A stretch of 64,000 bases of DNA from Nocardia wallacei (GCF_014466955.1 NZ_AP023396.1:1488001-1552000); one strand, 5' to 3'. Counted from the stretch's first letter, positions 33,134 through 42,905 are shown. The notes: generated by a model not told the origin, from the sequence alone. Translations and numbers: made by a program.

Positions 33134-34359
33134 GCGTCGCGGTTCCGAATTCGAACGCCGCCTGCCTGGACGGCTTCACCATCGGCGTCACCGCCGCGCG
33201 GCGCGCCGACGAACTGGCCACCCTGCTGACTCGGCGCGGGGCGAACATCATGGCCGCCCCCGCGATCCGGATCATTCCGCTGGCCGACGACAACGAGCTG
33301 GAACGGGTGACCAGGCAGCTGGTCGAGGATCCGCCGCAGGTCACCGTCGCCACCACCGGTATCGGGTTCCGCGGCTGGATGGAGGCCGCGGAAGGGTGGG
33401 GCCTGGCCGAAGATCTGCGCACGACGCTGGGCTCCACCCGCCTGCTGGCTCGCGGCCCGAAGGCCAAGGGCGCCATCCGGGCCGCCGAACTGCGCGAGGA
33501 GTGGTCGCCGGCCTCGGAGTCGTCGGCGGAGGTGCTCGACCACCTGCTCGCCGAGGGCGTGGAGGGCACGCGGATCGCGGTGCAGTTGCACGGTGCGACC
33601 ACCGAGTGGGAGCCGGTCCCCGACTTCTGCGAGGTATTGCGTTGCGCCGGAGCCGATGTGGTGCCGGTGCCGGTGTATCGCTGGATTCCGCCGGAGGATC
33701 CGACGCCGCTGGACCGGATGATCGAGGCCATCGTCACCTCGGCGCTGGACTGCGTCACCTTCACCAGCGCCCCGGCGGTGGCCTCGACGCTCATGCGCGC
33801 CAAGGAAACCGGGCTGCTGGAGGCCGTGCTGCACGCCTTCCGCGCCCGGGTGCTGCCCGCATGCGTCGGGCCGATCACCGCGGCTCCGCTGGAGGAGCTG
33901 GGCGTGCCCACCACCATGCCCGGCCGGGCGCGACTGGGTGCGCTGGCCCGGCACGTCGCGGAGGAACTGCCGCGGCGCGCCAACCGGATTCACGCCGCGG
34001 GACACATCCTGAGCGTGCGCGGCGGCTGCGTGGTGGTCGACGGCCAGGTGCGGCAGCTGGCCCCCGCGCCCATGGCGCTCATGCGGGCGCTGGCGCGACA
34101 GCCCGGACGGGTGGTCTCCCGCGAGGACCTGCTGGCAGCGCTGCCCGGCGGTGGCGACGACACGCACGCGGTGGAGACGGGCATCGCCCGGCTGCGTGCC
34201 GGTCTGGGCACGCCGAAGGCCATCCAGACCGTGGTGAAGCGTGGCTACCGGCTCGCGCTGGACCCCGCCGAATGCATCGACAACAACCCGCGCCCGCCGG
34301 TCGGCTACGGCCCGTCGCTGCGCCCGCAGGGCCCGGCGCCCATGGCGGGGGTCTGGTGA
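33130..34359 (+). CDS. nnaR: NnaR: HemD-like domain fused to winged-helix regulator
   Basis: A 409-residue two-domain protein. Residues about 14-265 form a uroporphyrinogen-III-synthase (HemD) fold (GVTAARRADELATLL, VTFTSAPAVASTLM), and 280-385 form an OmpR-type winged helix (MRALARQPGRVVSREDLLAALP, THAVETGIARLRAGL, VVKRGYRL). This is the layout of NnaR, the nitrate/nitrite assimilation regulator described in S. coelicolor and M. smegmatis, which acts with GlnR on nirBD and narK. It may sense a tetrapyrrole rather than make one. It overlaps nirD by four bases and cbiX by four (GTGA). Confidence 0.9.
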   Translation: MSVAVPNSNAACLDGFTIGVTAARRADELATLLTRRGANIMAAPAIRIIPLADDNELERVTRQLVEDPPQVTVATTGIGFRGWMEAAEGWGLAEDLRTTLGSTRLLARGPKAKGAIRAAELREEWSPASESSAEVLDHLLAEGVEGTRIAVQLHGATTEWEPVPDFCEVLRCAGADVVPVPVYRWIPPEDPTPLDRMIEAIVTSALDCVTFTSAPAVASTLMRAKETGLLEAVLHAFRARVLPACVGPITAAPLEELGVPTTMPGRARLGALARHVAEELPRRANRIHAAGHILSVRGGCVVVDGQVRQLAPAPMALMRALARQPGRVVSREDLLAALPGGGDDTHAVETGIARLRAGLGTPKAIQTVVKRGYRLALDPAECIDNNPRPPVGYGPSLRPQGPAPMAGVW

Positions 34360-35075
34360 GCGGTCCGGCCCTGGTGCTCGTCGCGCACGGCACCAGGAGT
34401 TCGCGCGGCGTGGAGATGATCGCCGATCTGGCCGCGGCGGTGTCGCGGGAGCTGGGTGCGGGCATCGAGTCGCCACCCGTGGTGCGCACGGCCTTCGTGG
34501 ACGTGCTCGGCCCCTCACCCGCCGAGGTGCTGCGTGACCTGAATTCCGTTCCCGCCGTGCTGGTTCCGGCCTTCCTCGCCTCCGGGTATCACGTGTACCA
34601 GGACGTGCCGCGCGAGGTCGCCGAGAGCGGGCACCCGTCCGTCGCGGTAACCCCCGCGATGGGCCCGGACCCCGCCCTCGCCCGCATCATGCGGGTGCGG
34701 CTGCGCGCCGCCGGCCGGCGCCCCGGTGACGCCGTGGTGTTCGCCGCCGCCGGTTCGTCCGACGCCCGAGCCCGCCACGACGTCCGCCGTGCCGCCCGCC
34801 TGCTGGCCGACGACCTCGACGCCCCCGTGCGAGTCGCCCACATCGCCACCGGCGAGCCCCGAGTCCCCGAAGTCGTTGCCTCCCTGCGCGACTCCGGCTC
34901 CCGCCGAGTCTTCATCGCTTCCTACCTACTCGCCCACGGCCTGTTCCACCAGCGCCTGCACGACTGCGGAGCAGACGGCGTAGCCGCCCCCATCGGAGTC
35001 CACCCCGCCGTAGTCCGCCTCCTGGCCGACCGCTACCGCACCGCCGCAACCGAACTCACCCGCACCGCGGCTTGA
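34356..35075 (+). CDS. cbiX: Sirohydrochlorin chelatase (CbiX/SirB type)
   Basis: A 239-residue class II chelatase that inserts iron (or cobalt) into sirohydrochlorin. The two half domains are visible: LVLVAHGTRSSRGVEMI at the start and FIASYLLAHGLFHQRL near 190, each with a metal-site His. VLVPAFLASGYHVYQDVP lies between. In this operon its product, siroheme, is the cofactor of NirB. GTG 34356 overlaps the nnaR stop. The 3' end of the gene is followed by a hairpin at 35157-35185, so the operon ends here. Confidence 0.9.
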   Translation: MSGPALVLVAHGTRSSRGVEMIADLAAAVSRELGAGIESPPVVRTAFVDVLGPSPAEVLRDLNSVPAVLVPAFLASGYHVYQDVPREVAESGHPSVAVTPAMGPDPALARIMRVRLRAAGRRPGDAVVFAAAGSSDARARHDVRRAARLLADDLDAPVRVAHIATGEPRVPEVVASLRDSGSRRVFIASYLLAHGLFHQRLHDCGADGVAAPIGVHPAVVRLLADRYRTAATELTRTAA

Positions 35076-35156
35076 CCCTCGCAGAGGCTCGTCCGCGGCA
35101 TCCGTCATCTCGCCGTCAGTGGAGCTGTCGTCGGTTTCGCGGCAGCGGGGAGGTAC

Positions 35157-35185
35157 GCCCACGCAGCCGGGATGAGTGCGTGGGC
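35157..35185. terminator. Bidirectional hairpin after cbiX
   Basis: GCCCACGCA (35157-35165) pairs perfectly with TGCGTGGGC (35177-35185) over an 11-base loop. It lies between the stops of the convergent cbiX and aldo/keto reductase genes. Confidence 0.65.
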
Positions 35186-35192
35186 ATACCGC

Positions 35193-36257
35193 TCAGCGGC
35201 GGGGCTCGATGGTGAGACCGCCCGTGGTGACGGTGCGGGTCATGTCGCGGGCCAGCATGTCGTGGGGGAAGCCGAGGGTGATGGCGCTGGCCGCTTCCAG
35301 GCGGGTCAGGTGGGTGGGATCGAATTCGATGTCGAGGGCGCCCAGGTTGTCCTCGAGTTGGGCGGCGGTGCGGGCGCCGATGATGGGGGCGGTCACGGCC
35401 GGGTTCTGCAGGGTCCAGGCCAGGGCGACCTGGGCGGGGGTGCGGCCGAGTTCGGTCGCGACCTGCCGCACCACCTCGGCGATCGCGAGGCCGCGTTCGG
35501 TGAGCTGGTTCTGGGCGAGGGCCACGTTCTTGCGGGTGCCTTCGGGGGAGCCCACGCCCTCGGCGTCGAGGTCGGCCCGGCTGTACTTGCCGGTGAGCAC
35601 ACCGCTCGCCAGCGGCGACCACGGGATCACGCCCAGTCCCATCTCCCGGGCCATCGGGATCAGATCGCGTTCCGCGGTGCGCTCGATCAGGTTGTACTCC
35701 ACCTGCAGCGCCACCAGCGGCGACCAGCCGCGCAGCTCGGCGATGGCCTGCATCCGCGACACCTGCCACGCGGGCGCGTCGGAGATCGCGACGTAGAGCA
35801 CCTTGCCCTGGCGGACCAGATCGTCCAGCCCGCGCAGGATTTCGTCTACCGGAGTGTGGAAATCCCAGGCGTGCAGGTACAGCAGATCGATGTAGTCGGT
35901 GTTCAGCTGCCGCAGGCTGGCTTCCACCGAGCCGAACATGCTCTTGCGGTGATTACCACCGGCATTCGGGTCGCCCGGGCGCCGCTGCATGGTGTATTTG
36001 GTTGCCAGCACCAGGCTTTCGCGGTTGTCGCGGGTGAACTCGCCCAGCAGCCGCTCGGAGCTGCCGTTGGTGTACATGCTGGCGGTGTCGACGAAATTGC
36101 CGCCGCGCTCGAGATAGAGATCGAACACCTTGCGCGAGTCGTCGCGGTCGGCGCCCCAGCCCCAGTCCGCGCCGAAGGTCATCGTGCCCAGCGCCAGCGG
36201 GGAGACCCGCAGCCCGGACCGTCCCAGCAGCCGGTAGGTATCGAGGGTGAGGGACAT
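35193..36257 (-). CDS. Aldo/keto reductase
   Basis: A 354-residue NADPH-dependent aldo/keto reductase of the Tas/YajO-like group. The catalytic set is complete: Asp in NFVDTASMY, the Tyr in MYTNGSSE, Lys in VLATKYTM and His in YLHAWDFHTPVDE. The cofactor end has WSPLASGVLTGKY and IIGARTAAQLEDNL. The substrate is unknown. ATG 36257 has AGGAGGAC upstream. It is divergent from the MmyB-type regulator, and a palindrome between them suggests direct regulation, a common pairing for this regulator group. Confidence 0.92.
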   Translation of the reverse strand: MSLTLDTYRLLGRSGLRVSPLALGTMTFGADWGWGADRDDSRKVFDLYLERGGNFVDTASMYTNGSSERLLGEFTRDNRESLVLATKYTMQRRPGDPNAGGNHRKSMFGSVEASLRQLNTDYIDLLYLHAWDFHTPVDEILRGLDDLVRQGKVLYVAISDAPAWQVSRMQAIAELRGWSPLVALQVEYNLIERTAERDLIPMAREMGLGVIPWSPLASGVLTGKYSRADLDAEGVGSPEGTRKNVALAQNQLTERGLAIAEVVRQVATELGRTPAQVALAWTLQNPAVTAPIIGARTAAQLEDNLGALDIEFDPTHLTRLEAASAITLGFPHDMLARDMTRTVTTGGLTIEPRR

Positions 36258-36321
36258 GCTGTCCTCCTGTGTCAGTAGCGATGCTCGGCCTCGAGTCTGC
36301 GACGGCCGCGGCCGGGCAGTA

Positions 36322-36337
36322 AGGGAAAGCTTTTCCT
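36322..36337. promoter_or_regulatory. Candidate operator between reductase and XRE regulator
   Basis: AGGGAAAGCTTTTCCT is a 16-bp palindrome with one mismatched pair, centred on AAAGCTTT. It lies midway between the divergent starts at 36257 and 36377, so it could serve the XRE/MmyB regulator encoded next to it. Inferred. Confidence 0.5.
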
Positions 36338-36376
36338 GGGATCGCCGGAACCAGGCTGGCCGTAGGATCGATCCCG

Positions 36377-37204
36377 ATGACTGGCACGGTGGATGCGACA
36401 CAGGAGCTGGGCGCGTTTCTGCGGGCCCGGCGGGAACGGCTGGACCCGCGGGATGTGGGGCTGCCCGCGCGGCGGGCCCGGCGGACGCCCGGGTTGCGGC
36501 GGGAGGATGTCGCGGAGTTGGCGGGGGTCAGCACCGACTACATCGTGCGGCTGGAACAGGGGCGAGGGCTGCGGCCCTCGGCGGAGGTGCTGGAGGCGCT
36601 GGCCCGCGCGCTGCGGCTGGGCGCCGACGAGCGCGCCTACCTGTTCGACCTGGCCCGGCAGCGTCAGCCCGACGACGGCAAACCGGCCACCACCGCCGCC
36701 CCGGGGCTGAAACTGCTGGTGACCGACCTGTCTCCGCTGCCCGCGATGGTGGTGAACCACCGCTACGACATTCTGACGTGGAATCGTGAGATGAGCCGTC
36801 TGCTCCTGGATTTCGACACACTGCCGCCCTCGCAGCGCAACTCGATGTGGATGTGCCTGCTGCATCCGGGGATGCGCGAGTTCTTCGCCGACCGCGAACG
36901 CACGGTACGCGAGGGCATCGCGGACCTGCGGGCGGCCTGGGCAGCGCATCCGGACGACCAGGTACTCGCCGACCTCATCCGGGAATTCCGTTCCCGCAGC
37001 GCGGAATTCGAATCGCTGTGGGCCAAGCAGGACGTCCGGGTGAACGGGCGCGGCCAGAAGACGCTGGTACATCCCGACGTCGGCCGGGTCACGGTCGCGT
37101 ACGAGGCGCTGATGCCGCTGCAGGACCCGGATCAGCGGCTGATCATCTACCGCGCCGCCGACGAGGCGAGCCAGGCGGCGCTGGACCGCTTGGCCGAGGA
37201 GTGA
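36377..37204 (+). CDS. XRE-family regulator with MmyB-type ligand domain
   Basis: A 275-residue regulator. Residues about 8-85 are an XRE helix-turn-helix (LRREDVAELAGVSTDYIVRLEQGR); residues 105-270 are a PAS-like MmyB domain (AMVVNHRYDILTWNREMSRLL, and VAYEALMPLQDPDQRLIIYRA), which in the structurally studied member binds a fatty acid-like ligand. These regulators are numerous in actinobacteria and usually control an adjacent oxidoreductase. ATG 36377 starts the frame. It is divergent from the aldo/keto reductase. Confidence 0.9.
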   Translation: MTGTVDATQELGAFLRARRERLDPRDVGLPARRARRTPGLRREDVAELAGVSTDYIVRLEQGRGLRPSAEVLEALARALRLGADERAYLFDLARQRQPDDGKPATTAAPGLKLLVTDLSPLPAMVVNHRYDILTWNREMSRLLLDFDTLPPSQRNSMWMCLLHPGMREFFADRERTVREGIADLRAAWAAHPDDQVLADLIREFRSRSAEFESLWAKQDVRVNGRGQKTLVHPDVGRVTVAYEALMPLQDPDQRLIIYRAADEASQAALDRLAEE

Positions 37205-37319
37205 CCCGGCGGCGAGCCGAAAAAATTCTCCGGGAAACTTCGCGAAGGTATGTCGAAACGGGGCGGGCGGCTCCGACCGAAGGGTGACAGCACGTCGGAA
37301 CAACCCACAGGAGCACCTC

Positions 37320-37766
37320 ATGACCAGCGTCACCACCTTCTTCTGGTTCGAACGCGACGCCGAGCGGGCGGCCGAGTTCTACACCGCGACCGTGCCGGAT
37401 TCCCGCATCACCGACATCACCCGCAACCCCGACGGATCGGCGTTCATCGTCGCCCTCGAACTGGCCGGACACGCCGTCACGTTGATGAACGGCGGACCGG
37501 ACCACCCGCTGTCGGACGCGGCGTCCATCCAGGTCGTCGTCGACACCCAGGACGAGGTCGACCGGCTGTGGTCCGCGCTGACCGAGGGCGGGGCGCCCGG
37601 CCCGTGCGGCTGGCTGACCGACCGCTACGGCCTGTCCTGGCAGGTGGTGCCCGCGGCGCTGCCGACATTGCTGAACAGTGAGCGCGGCGCGGCCGTGGGC
37701 GCCGCCCTGCGCACCATGTCGAAGATCGACGTGGCGGTGTTGCAGGAGGCGCACGACCGCGGATGA
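37320..37766 (+). CDS. VOC-superfamily protein (PhnB/3-demethylubiquinone-type)
   Basis: A 148-residue vicinal-oxygen-chelate fold protein: TTFFWFERDAERAAEFYTATVPDSRI at the start, GPDHPLSDAASIQVVVDTQDEVDRLW in the middle and GWLTDRYGLSWQVVPAALP, the family's most constant part. Family members are often annotated as 3-demethylubiquinone methyltransferase-like, but no methyltransferase site is present; the actual reaction is unknown. ATG 37320 has AGGAGC upstream. It stands alone after the XRE gene with a 115-bp gap. Confidence 0.88.
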   Translation: MTSVTTFFWFERDAERAAEFYTATVPDSRITDITRNPDGSAFIVALELAGHAVTLMNGGPDHPLSDAASIQVVVDTQDEVDRLWSALTEGGAPGPCGWLTDRYGLSWQVVPAALPTLLNSERGAAVGAALRTMSKIDVAVLQEAHDRG

Positions 37767-37857
37767 GCGACAGGGCCGCGCTGGTCGATTGCCCAGTCGG
37801 CGGACACGCGCCCCGGCCTCGGCGAGTTTCCCTGTGCCACGGTGCGATACTGCATCA

Positions 37858-38835
37858 ATGTCCCGGCTCATGCGCTGCCTGACGGTCCTGTTCGCGATGT
37901 TTGCCATGGTTGTGCCGGTCTCGGCCGTCGCCGCTCCCGGCGACGGCCCGGCCATCCTCGAGGTGCGCCCGCTCGGCGGCCGCCAGTTCGAGGTGGTGGC
38001 GTACTCGGCCGCGATGCACCGGCCGATCACGGTGTGGGTGTCGCATCCCGGCGCCCCGGCCCCGGCGCTGTACCTGCTCAACGCCGTCGACGGCGGCGAG
38101 GACGGCGGTCCGTGGACTGCCCGCACCGACGTCGCGCAGTTCTTCGCCGACAAGCCGGTGAATGTGGTCGTGCCGATGGGCGGGCGCGCCAGCTACTACA
38201 CCGACTGGGTCTCCGACGACCCGGTGCTGGGCCGCAACCAGTGGTCCACCTTCCTGGTGCACGAGCTGCCGCCCCTGCTGGAACAGCACTTCGAGATGAC
38301 CGGCCGCAATGCCGTTGCGGGAACGTCGATGTCGGCGACCTCGGCCCTGGATCTGGCGATCGAGGCGCCGGGGAAGTATCAGGCGGTCGGCTCCTACAGC
38401 GGCTGCCCGCGCACCAGCGATCCGGTGGCGCGCGCCTACGTACATTCGCAGCTGGGCATCTTCGGCGCGAACGCCGCGAACATGTGGGGCGCGCCGGACA
38501 ATCCGGCCTGGTCGGCCCACGACCCGGTGCTCAACGCCGACCGCCTGCGCGGCACGGCCCTCTACATCTCGGCCGGGAACGGCGGTGCGGGCGTGCACGA
38601 CAATCTCGCCGACCCGTCGATCGCCGGTAACGCGGGCAAGCTCGCCGACCGGCTCGCGGTGGGCGGGGTGATGGAGTCGGTGGTCAACGGCTGCACCCGG
38701 GTCCTGGCCGATCGCCTTGCGGCCCTGGGCATCCCGGCCGACGTGGTCTTCCGCCCCGGTACCCACGCCTGGCCCTACTGGCAGGACGACGTGCACGACT
38801 CCTGGCCGACGTTCGCCGCCGCCCTGGGGGTCTGA
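37858..38835 (+). CDS. Secreted mycolyltransferase-like esterase
   Basis: A 325-residue exported alpha/beta hydrolase of the antigen 85/esterase D family. Residues 1-26 are a signal peptide (CLTVLFAMFAMVVPVSAVAA). The nucleophile is in GTSMSAT (Ser near 159), GGRASYYTDW is the family's substrate-site segment, and the catalytic His is in GTHAWPYW near 303, close to the THSWEYW of antigen 85. Such enzymes attach mycolates to arabinogalactan or trehalose, supporting a mycolate-bearing host. It lacks a C-terminal anchor or LGFP repeats. Mycolyl activity is inferred; a plain esterase is possible. Confidence 0.87.
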   Translation: MSRLMRCLTVLFAMFAMVVPVSAVAAPGDGPAILEVRPLGGRQFEVVAYSAAMHRPITVWVSHPGAPAPALYLLNAVDGGEDGGPWTARTDVAQFFADKPVNVVVPMGGRASYYTDWVSDDPVLGRNQWSTFLVHELPPLLEQHFEMTGRNAVAGTSMSATSALDLAIEAPGKYQAVGSYSGCPRTSDPVARAYVHSQLGIFGANAANMWGAPDNPAWSAHDPVLNADRLRGTALYISAGNGGAGVHDNLADPSIAGNAGKLADRLAVGGVMESVVNGCTRVLADRLAALGIPADVVFRPGTHAWPYWQDDVHDSWPTFAAALGV

Positions 38836-38844
38836 CGCCTACCT

Positions 38845-40548
38845 TCAGGCACGCACCTGCCGCCGGTATGTGACCTTGTCGAACTCACGCCCGTACTCGT
38901 CGACCGCGACCACGTCCATCTCACTGGCGAAGAAGCCCGGCCGCACGTCGACCCGGATGAACGAGTAGTTGCGGAATCGCACCCGGGACCAGGGTGCGGC
39001 CTCGTGCTGCTTGTCGCCGCCGACGGTCCAGACGTAGCTGTTGGGGACGGTGGTGTCGGCTACCTCATGCCCTCGGTAGGTCTCCTGCGAACCCGGCTGG
39101 AAGCCGTAGCGGGGACGTCCGCCGCCACCCACCGTGTAGTACACGGTGCCGTCCGTTTCCGGGTACACGATCGAATTGTCACCCGCGACCTTGCCGGGAC
39201 GTCCGGCGCGGATCGGGTCGGTGCGCTCGAAGATGTGGTTGTGGCCCTGCAGCACCAGGTCGACCCGGTAGCGGTCGAACAGGTCGCACCAGGCCGCGCG
39301 CAGACCACCGTCACTGGCATGCGAATCGGTGGTCGAGTAGGCACAGTGGTGGAAGAAGCAGACAAGGAAATCGATATTCGGATCGGCCCGGTAGGCGGCG
39401 AGAGTCCGCTCCACCCAACCGGTTTGGGCTCCGCCGGAGTATCCGGTGTTGGCCCGGATCTCGGCGGAGACGTCGTTGGCGTCCAGTGACAGCACCGCCA
39501 CATTGCCGTAGGTGAACGAGTACGCCGAGGGACAGCCCGACGGCCCGTTGCCCGGAAAGTCCAGCCGCGCGAGGTGACCGCCGTACCCGTGGGTGTCGTA
39601 GGCGGCCTCCATGTCGTGGTTGCCGGTGGCGAACATCCACGGCGTGGTCGACGCGCTGGGCTCGATCGCGCCGAAATACACGTCCCACACATAGGGATTG
39701 AATTTGTCGAAGCCGCTCGGCGCGACGCCGCCCGCGGGGACGAACTGCGCGTTCTTGCCCGCGCCGGAGGGATCGGCGTAGGCGATGTCTCCGGCGAGGA
39801 TGTGGAAATCCGGTCGGGCGGCGACGATCTGGCGCATGACGTTGTCGGCATGGCGCACGGTCGGGTCGTTGTCCGCCTTGTAGTACATGTCGTCGTAGTC
39901 GCCGGGGGCCACCCCGCCGGGCTGGGTGGGCGTTTCGTCGGTCCCCTGGTCGCCCATCATGGTGAAACGGAAGGGCAGCACCGCGTTTCGCGCGGTGGGC
40001 ATGGCGGTCGACGCCGCGCTGACCTCGCTGGTGAAGCCGTCGGAGGTGCGCCACCGATAGAAGTGCGGCATCCGGCCCGGCAGCCCGTCGACGGGCACAT
40101 GTACGTAGAACTGTTCGGCGGCGAGCACGCCGCCGTCGCTGCTGGGGATCTGGGTGACCAGATCGCGGACCTCCGCCTCGACGCTCGCACCCAGCGCGGG
40201 CGTCGGGCCGTGTTCGAGAATTACCCTCGCGCCGTGCGGGTTTCGCGACAACTGTGCCGAGAACCGGAGCTGGCCGGCGGCATCGGCGCCGAAACCGACG
40301 CGCCGCCCGCCCACGATCAGCCGCGCGTCCTCGGCGTACGCGCGGCCCGCGAACGGTGTGGCGCCGACCGCCGCGACGGCGGCCGCCGCGGCCGAGCCGC
40401 GCAGGAAATTGCGCCGCGAGACCGGGTGCCGGCGCAGGTGCGCGCGGTGCCACTCGTACTGCTCGGCCATGGTCAGGGTGGCGGCCAGCGGCTCCGGGAT
40501 CCCCGTGTCGGGAATATCGCCGGCCGGGTTCAGGCGATTCGACGGCAT
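38845..40548 (-). CDS. Tat-exported metallophosphatase (purple-acid-phosphatase type)
   Basis: A 567-residue exported phosphoesterase. The Tat signal is SRRNFLRG at about 45-52 followed by an Ala-rich hydrophobic stretch; the extra N-terminal region before it is unusual and may mean a later start. A fibronectin-like domain (about 75-195) precedes the metallophosphatase domain with all five ligand blocks: GDQGTDE, GDIAYADPS, GNHDME, CFFHHCAYS and GHNHIFER. The SNR-containing start ATG 40548 is tentative. It probably scavenges phosphate from organic esters outside the cell. It is convergent with the esterase, with 9 bp between stops. Confidence 0.9.
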   Translation of the reverse strand: MPSNRLNPAGDIPDTGIPEPLAATLTMAEQYEWHRAHLRRHPVSRRNFLRGSAAAAAVAAVGATPFAGRAYAEDARLIVGGRRVGFGADAAGQLRFSAQLSRNPHGARVILEHGPTPALGASVEAEVRDLVTQIPSSDGGVLAAEQFYVHVPVDGLPGRMPHFYRWRTSDGFTSEVSAASTAMPTARNAVLPFRFTMMGDQGTDETPTQPGGVAPGDYDDMYYKADNDPTVRHADNVMRQIVAARPDFHILAGDIAYADPSGAGKNAQFVPAGGVAPSGFDKFNPYVWDVYFGAIEPSASTTPWMFATGNHDMEAAYDTHGYGGHLARLDFPGNGPSGCPSAYSFTYGNVAVLSLDANDVSAEIRANTGYSGGAQTGWVERTLAAYRADPNIDFLVCFFHHCAYSTTDSHASDGGLRAAWCDLFDRYRVDLVLQGHNHIFERTDPIRAGRPGKVAGDNSIVYPETDGTVYYTVGGGGRPRYGFQPGSQETYRGHEVADTTVPNSYVWTVGGDKQHEAAPWSRVRFRNYSFIRVDVRPGFFASEMDVVAVDEYGREFDKVTYRRQVRA

Positions 40549-40668
40549 GAGATCGGATGCTGGTCCACCCGCTGTGGCTGGGCAACCGCCCACCTCGCCG
40601 TCGCTGGGGAATTCTCGGTGAATTCTGCGCGCGGCCGAACCTGTCGGTGGCCGGGGTCACAATGCGGT

Positions 40669-41004
40669 ATGGCCTACGACGAGGAACTGGCGGACCGCAT
40701 CCGGGACCTGCTCGGCCCGGCCCTGCCCGAGACGGTGGAGAAGAAGATGTTCGGCGGGCTGGCCTTCCTGGTCGGCGGCAATATGGCCGTCGCGGCCAGC
40801 GGCAAGGGCGGTCTGATGGTCCGGGTCGACCCGGACGAGGCCGCCGGGCTGGCCGACGGGGAGCATGTCGCGCCGATGGTCATGGGCGGCCGCTCGATGC
40901 GCAACTGGCTGCGCGTGGATTCGGAGGTCGTGGCCGACGACGATGCGCTGGACCAGTGGATACAACGCGGCGTCGCCTACGCACGCGGCCTGCCGCCCAA
41001 GTAG
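40669..41004 (+). CDS. TfoX N-terminal-domain protein
   Basis: A 111-residue protein that matches the TfoX N-terminal domain: LADRIRDLLG, then VEKKMFGGLAFLVGGNMAVA and the later MGGRSMRNWLRVD. In gamma-proteobacteria this domain is part of the competence regulator TfoX; free-standing actinobacterial copies have no known role. ATG 40669 opens the conserved part. It is divergent from the phosphatase. There is no competence gene near it. Confidence 0.88.
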   Translation: MAYDEELADRIRDLLGPALPETVEKKMFGGLAFLVGGNMAVAASGKGGLMVRVDPDEAAGLADGEHVAPMVMGGRSMRNWLRVDSEVVADDDALDQWIQRGVAYARGLPPK

Positions 41005-41083
41005 GCGGTGTTGTCTCGACTCCGCCGGACTCGTGGTCACGGGGTCGCGTCAGGTGCTACGGTGTGTCCCACGCCACGATAAC

Positions 41084-41097
41084 TGCAACGAGTTCTA
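41084..41097. promoter_or_regulatory. KstR-like operator
   Basis: TGCAACGAGTTCTA fits exactly the KstR consensus TnnAACnnGTTnnA; the wider sequence AACTGCAACGAGTTCTAGTT is palindromic except for two central-arm positions. KstR is the TetR repressor of sterol catabolism in mycobacteria and relatives. The site is 102-115 bp upstream of the acyl-CoA ligase start. A related TetR protein could also use it. Confidence 0.6.
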
Positions 41098-41198
41098 GTT
41101 AGAGTCTCGGGACCGCGTCCGGCTCGGGGCCCGCGATGAACGACTCGTACGGGTGAACGACGTACCCGGCGGCGACGCGGCGCGGAGGAGAGTGTGCC

Positions 41199-42869
41199 TT
41201 GACGAATACCGTTGACCCGCAAGCCGTCGCGGCCCGTGTCACCGCCGAGCTGACCGGTCCCGGCGGCCCCTTCGAATCGGCCGTCGAGGAGGTGCTGGGC
41301 GCGCCGATCCCGGTGATGCGCACGCGGCGTCGCTCGCTGGGGGAGATGCTGGACGACTCGGCCGCCTGGGGCGAGCGGGAGTACCTCGTCACCGCGGATG
41401 CCCGGATGTCGTTCGGTGCGCACGCGGCCGCGGCGGGAGCGCTCGCACAGGCGCTGGCGCAACGATACGGCGTCGGCAAGGGCGACCGCGTCGCGATCCT
41501 GGCGGCCAACACCCCCGAATGGGTGGTGACGTTCTGGGCGGCCCAATGCCTCGGCGCGATCGCCGTCGGATACAACGCCTGGTGGGCTCCCCGGGAGATC
41601 GAATACGCCCTCGGGCACACCCGCCCGGCCGTGGTGATCGCGGATGCGAAGCGAGCCCGGCGACTCGGTGACATTTCGAGCCGAGCCGAGGGCCGAGGTT
41701 CTGTCATTCCCGTGCTCACCATGGAGCACGATCTCCCGCGACTGATCGCCGAATACTCCGGCGCGCACCCTCGCACGGCCGTCGCCGAGGACGATCCCGC
41801 GGTGATCCTGTACACCAGTGGCACCAGCGGCCGCCCCAAGGGCGTCGTGCATTCGCATCGGAACCTGGTGGCCGTCACCGACTATCACCGGTTCACCGAT
41901 GCGATGGTGGCGGGCCTGCGCGGACTGCCCCATCACGAGCCCAGCGACAAGCGTTTCCTGCTCACCTCACCCCTGTTCCACATCGCCAGCCTGCACAACC
42001 TGGTCATCCCGCGCCTGGCCACCGGCGCCGCCGTGGTCATCCATCAGGGCTCGTTCCAGGTCGATCGGGTGCTGCGCCTGGTCGAGCGGGAGCGGGTCAC
42101 CAACTGGGGCGCGGTGCCGACGATGGCGAGCCGGCTGCTCGAACACGACCTGTCCGGCTACGACCTGTCGTCGCTGGCCGCGTTCTCGCTCAATGCCGCG
42201 CCCTCCTCACCCGCGTTCCATCAGCGGCTGCGCGAGCGGCTGCCCGTCGCGCAGGTGGCGCTGACCACCAGCTACGGCCTGACCGAAAGCGGCACGGCCG
42301 CAACGGTCGCCACGCCGCCCGAGCTGGCGGCGCACCCGGACACGGTCGGCCGCCCCATCCTCGGCGTCGCCGTGCAGATCCGCGACCCGGACGGCACGCC
42401 GGTGCCCGACGGCACGGAGGGCGAGATCTGCATCCGCAGCCCGTACGTGATGCTCGGCTACTGGGACGACGAGCAGGCCACCGCGGCGGCGATCGACGGC
42501 GAACGCTGGTTGCGCACCGGCGATTTCGGCATCCTCGAGCAGGGTCGGCTCCGATTGTCCGGCCGCCGTAGCGATCTCATCCTGCGTGGCGGGGAGAACG
42601 TGTACCCGACCGAGATCGAGAACGTGCTCGACGAGCACCCGGCGGTGCTCGAATCCGCGGTGCTCGGCGTCCCGCACGACGATCTCGGCCAGGAGGTCGC
42701 CGCCGTCGTGGTCGTCGGCGATCCGGCGGCCGTCACCCCGGCGGCGCTCCGCGATTTCGCCGCCGAACGGCTGGCCTACTTCAAGGTGCCCGCCCGCTGG
42801 ACGATCACCGACAAACCGTTGCCGCGCAATGCCACCGGAAAGGTCGTCCGTCGTGAGATAACGCTCTGA
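41199..42869 (+). CDS. Acyl-CoA synthetase (AMP-forming, FadD type)
   Basis: A 556-residue ANL-superfamily ligase activating a carboxylic acid with ATP and CoA. The AMP loop is [16 protein letters not shown] near 205; [13 protein letters not shown] is the A5 motif, [11 protein letters not shown] and [23 protein letters not shown] are the hinge and C-terminal motifs, and the catalytic Lys is in [10 protein letters not shown]. The fatty or sterol-side-chain substrate is not fixed. TTG 41199 has GGAGGAG upstream at normal distance. The amidohydrolase follows after 36 bp, so both form an operon, with a KstR-like site upstream. Confidence 0.9.
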   Translation: MTNTVDPQAVAARVTAELTGPGGPFESAVEEVLGAPIPVMRTRRRSLGEMLDDSAAWGEREYLVTADARMSFGAHAAAAGALAQALAQRYGVGKGDRVAILAANTPEWVVTFWAAQCLGAIAVGYNAWWAPREIEYALGHTRPAVVIADAKRARRLGDISSRAEGRGSVIPVLTMEHDLPRLIAEYSGAHPRTAVAEDDPAVILYTSGTSGRPKGVVHSHRNLVAVTDYHRFTDAMVAGLRGLPHHEPSDKRFLLTSPLFHIASLHNLVIPRLATGAAVVIHQGSFQVDRVLRLVERERVTNWGAVPTMASRLLEHDLSGYDLSSLAAFSLNAAPSSPAFHQRLRERLPVAQVALTTSYGLTESGTAATVATPPELAAHPDTVGRPILGVAVQIRDPDGTPVPDGTEGEICIRSPYVMLGYWDDEQATAAAIDGERWLRTGDFGILEQGRLRLSGRRSDLILRGGENVYPTEIENVLDEHPAVLESAVLGVPHDDLGQEVAAVVVVGDPAAVTPAALRDFAAERLAYFKVPARWTITDKPLPRNATGKVVRREITL

Positions 42870-42905
42870 CGGCGAGTGTCCCCGGGCACCGAAAGAGGAA
42901 ACACG

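Noticed and set aside
37320..37766. 3-demethylubiquinone methyltransferase
   Set aside because: There is no S-adenosylmethionine site; it is a VOC-fold protein with a misleading family name.
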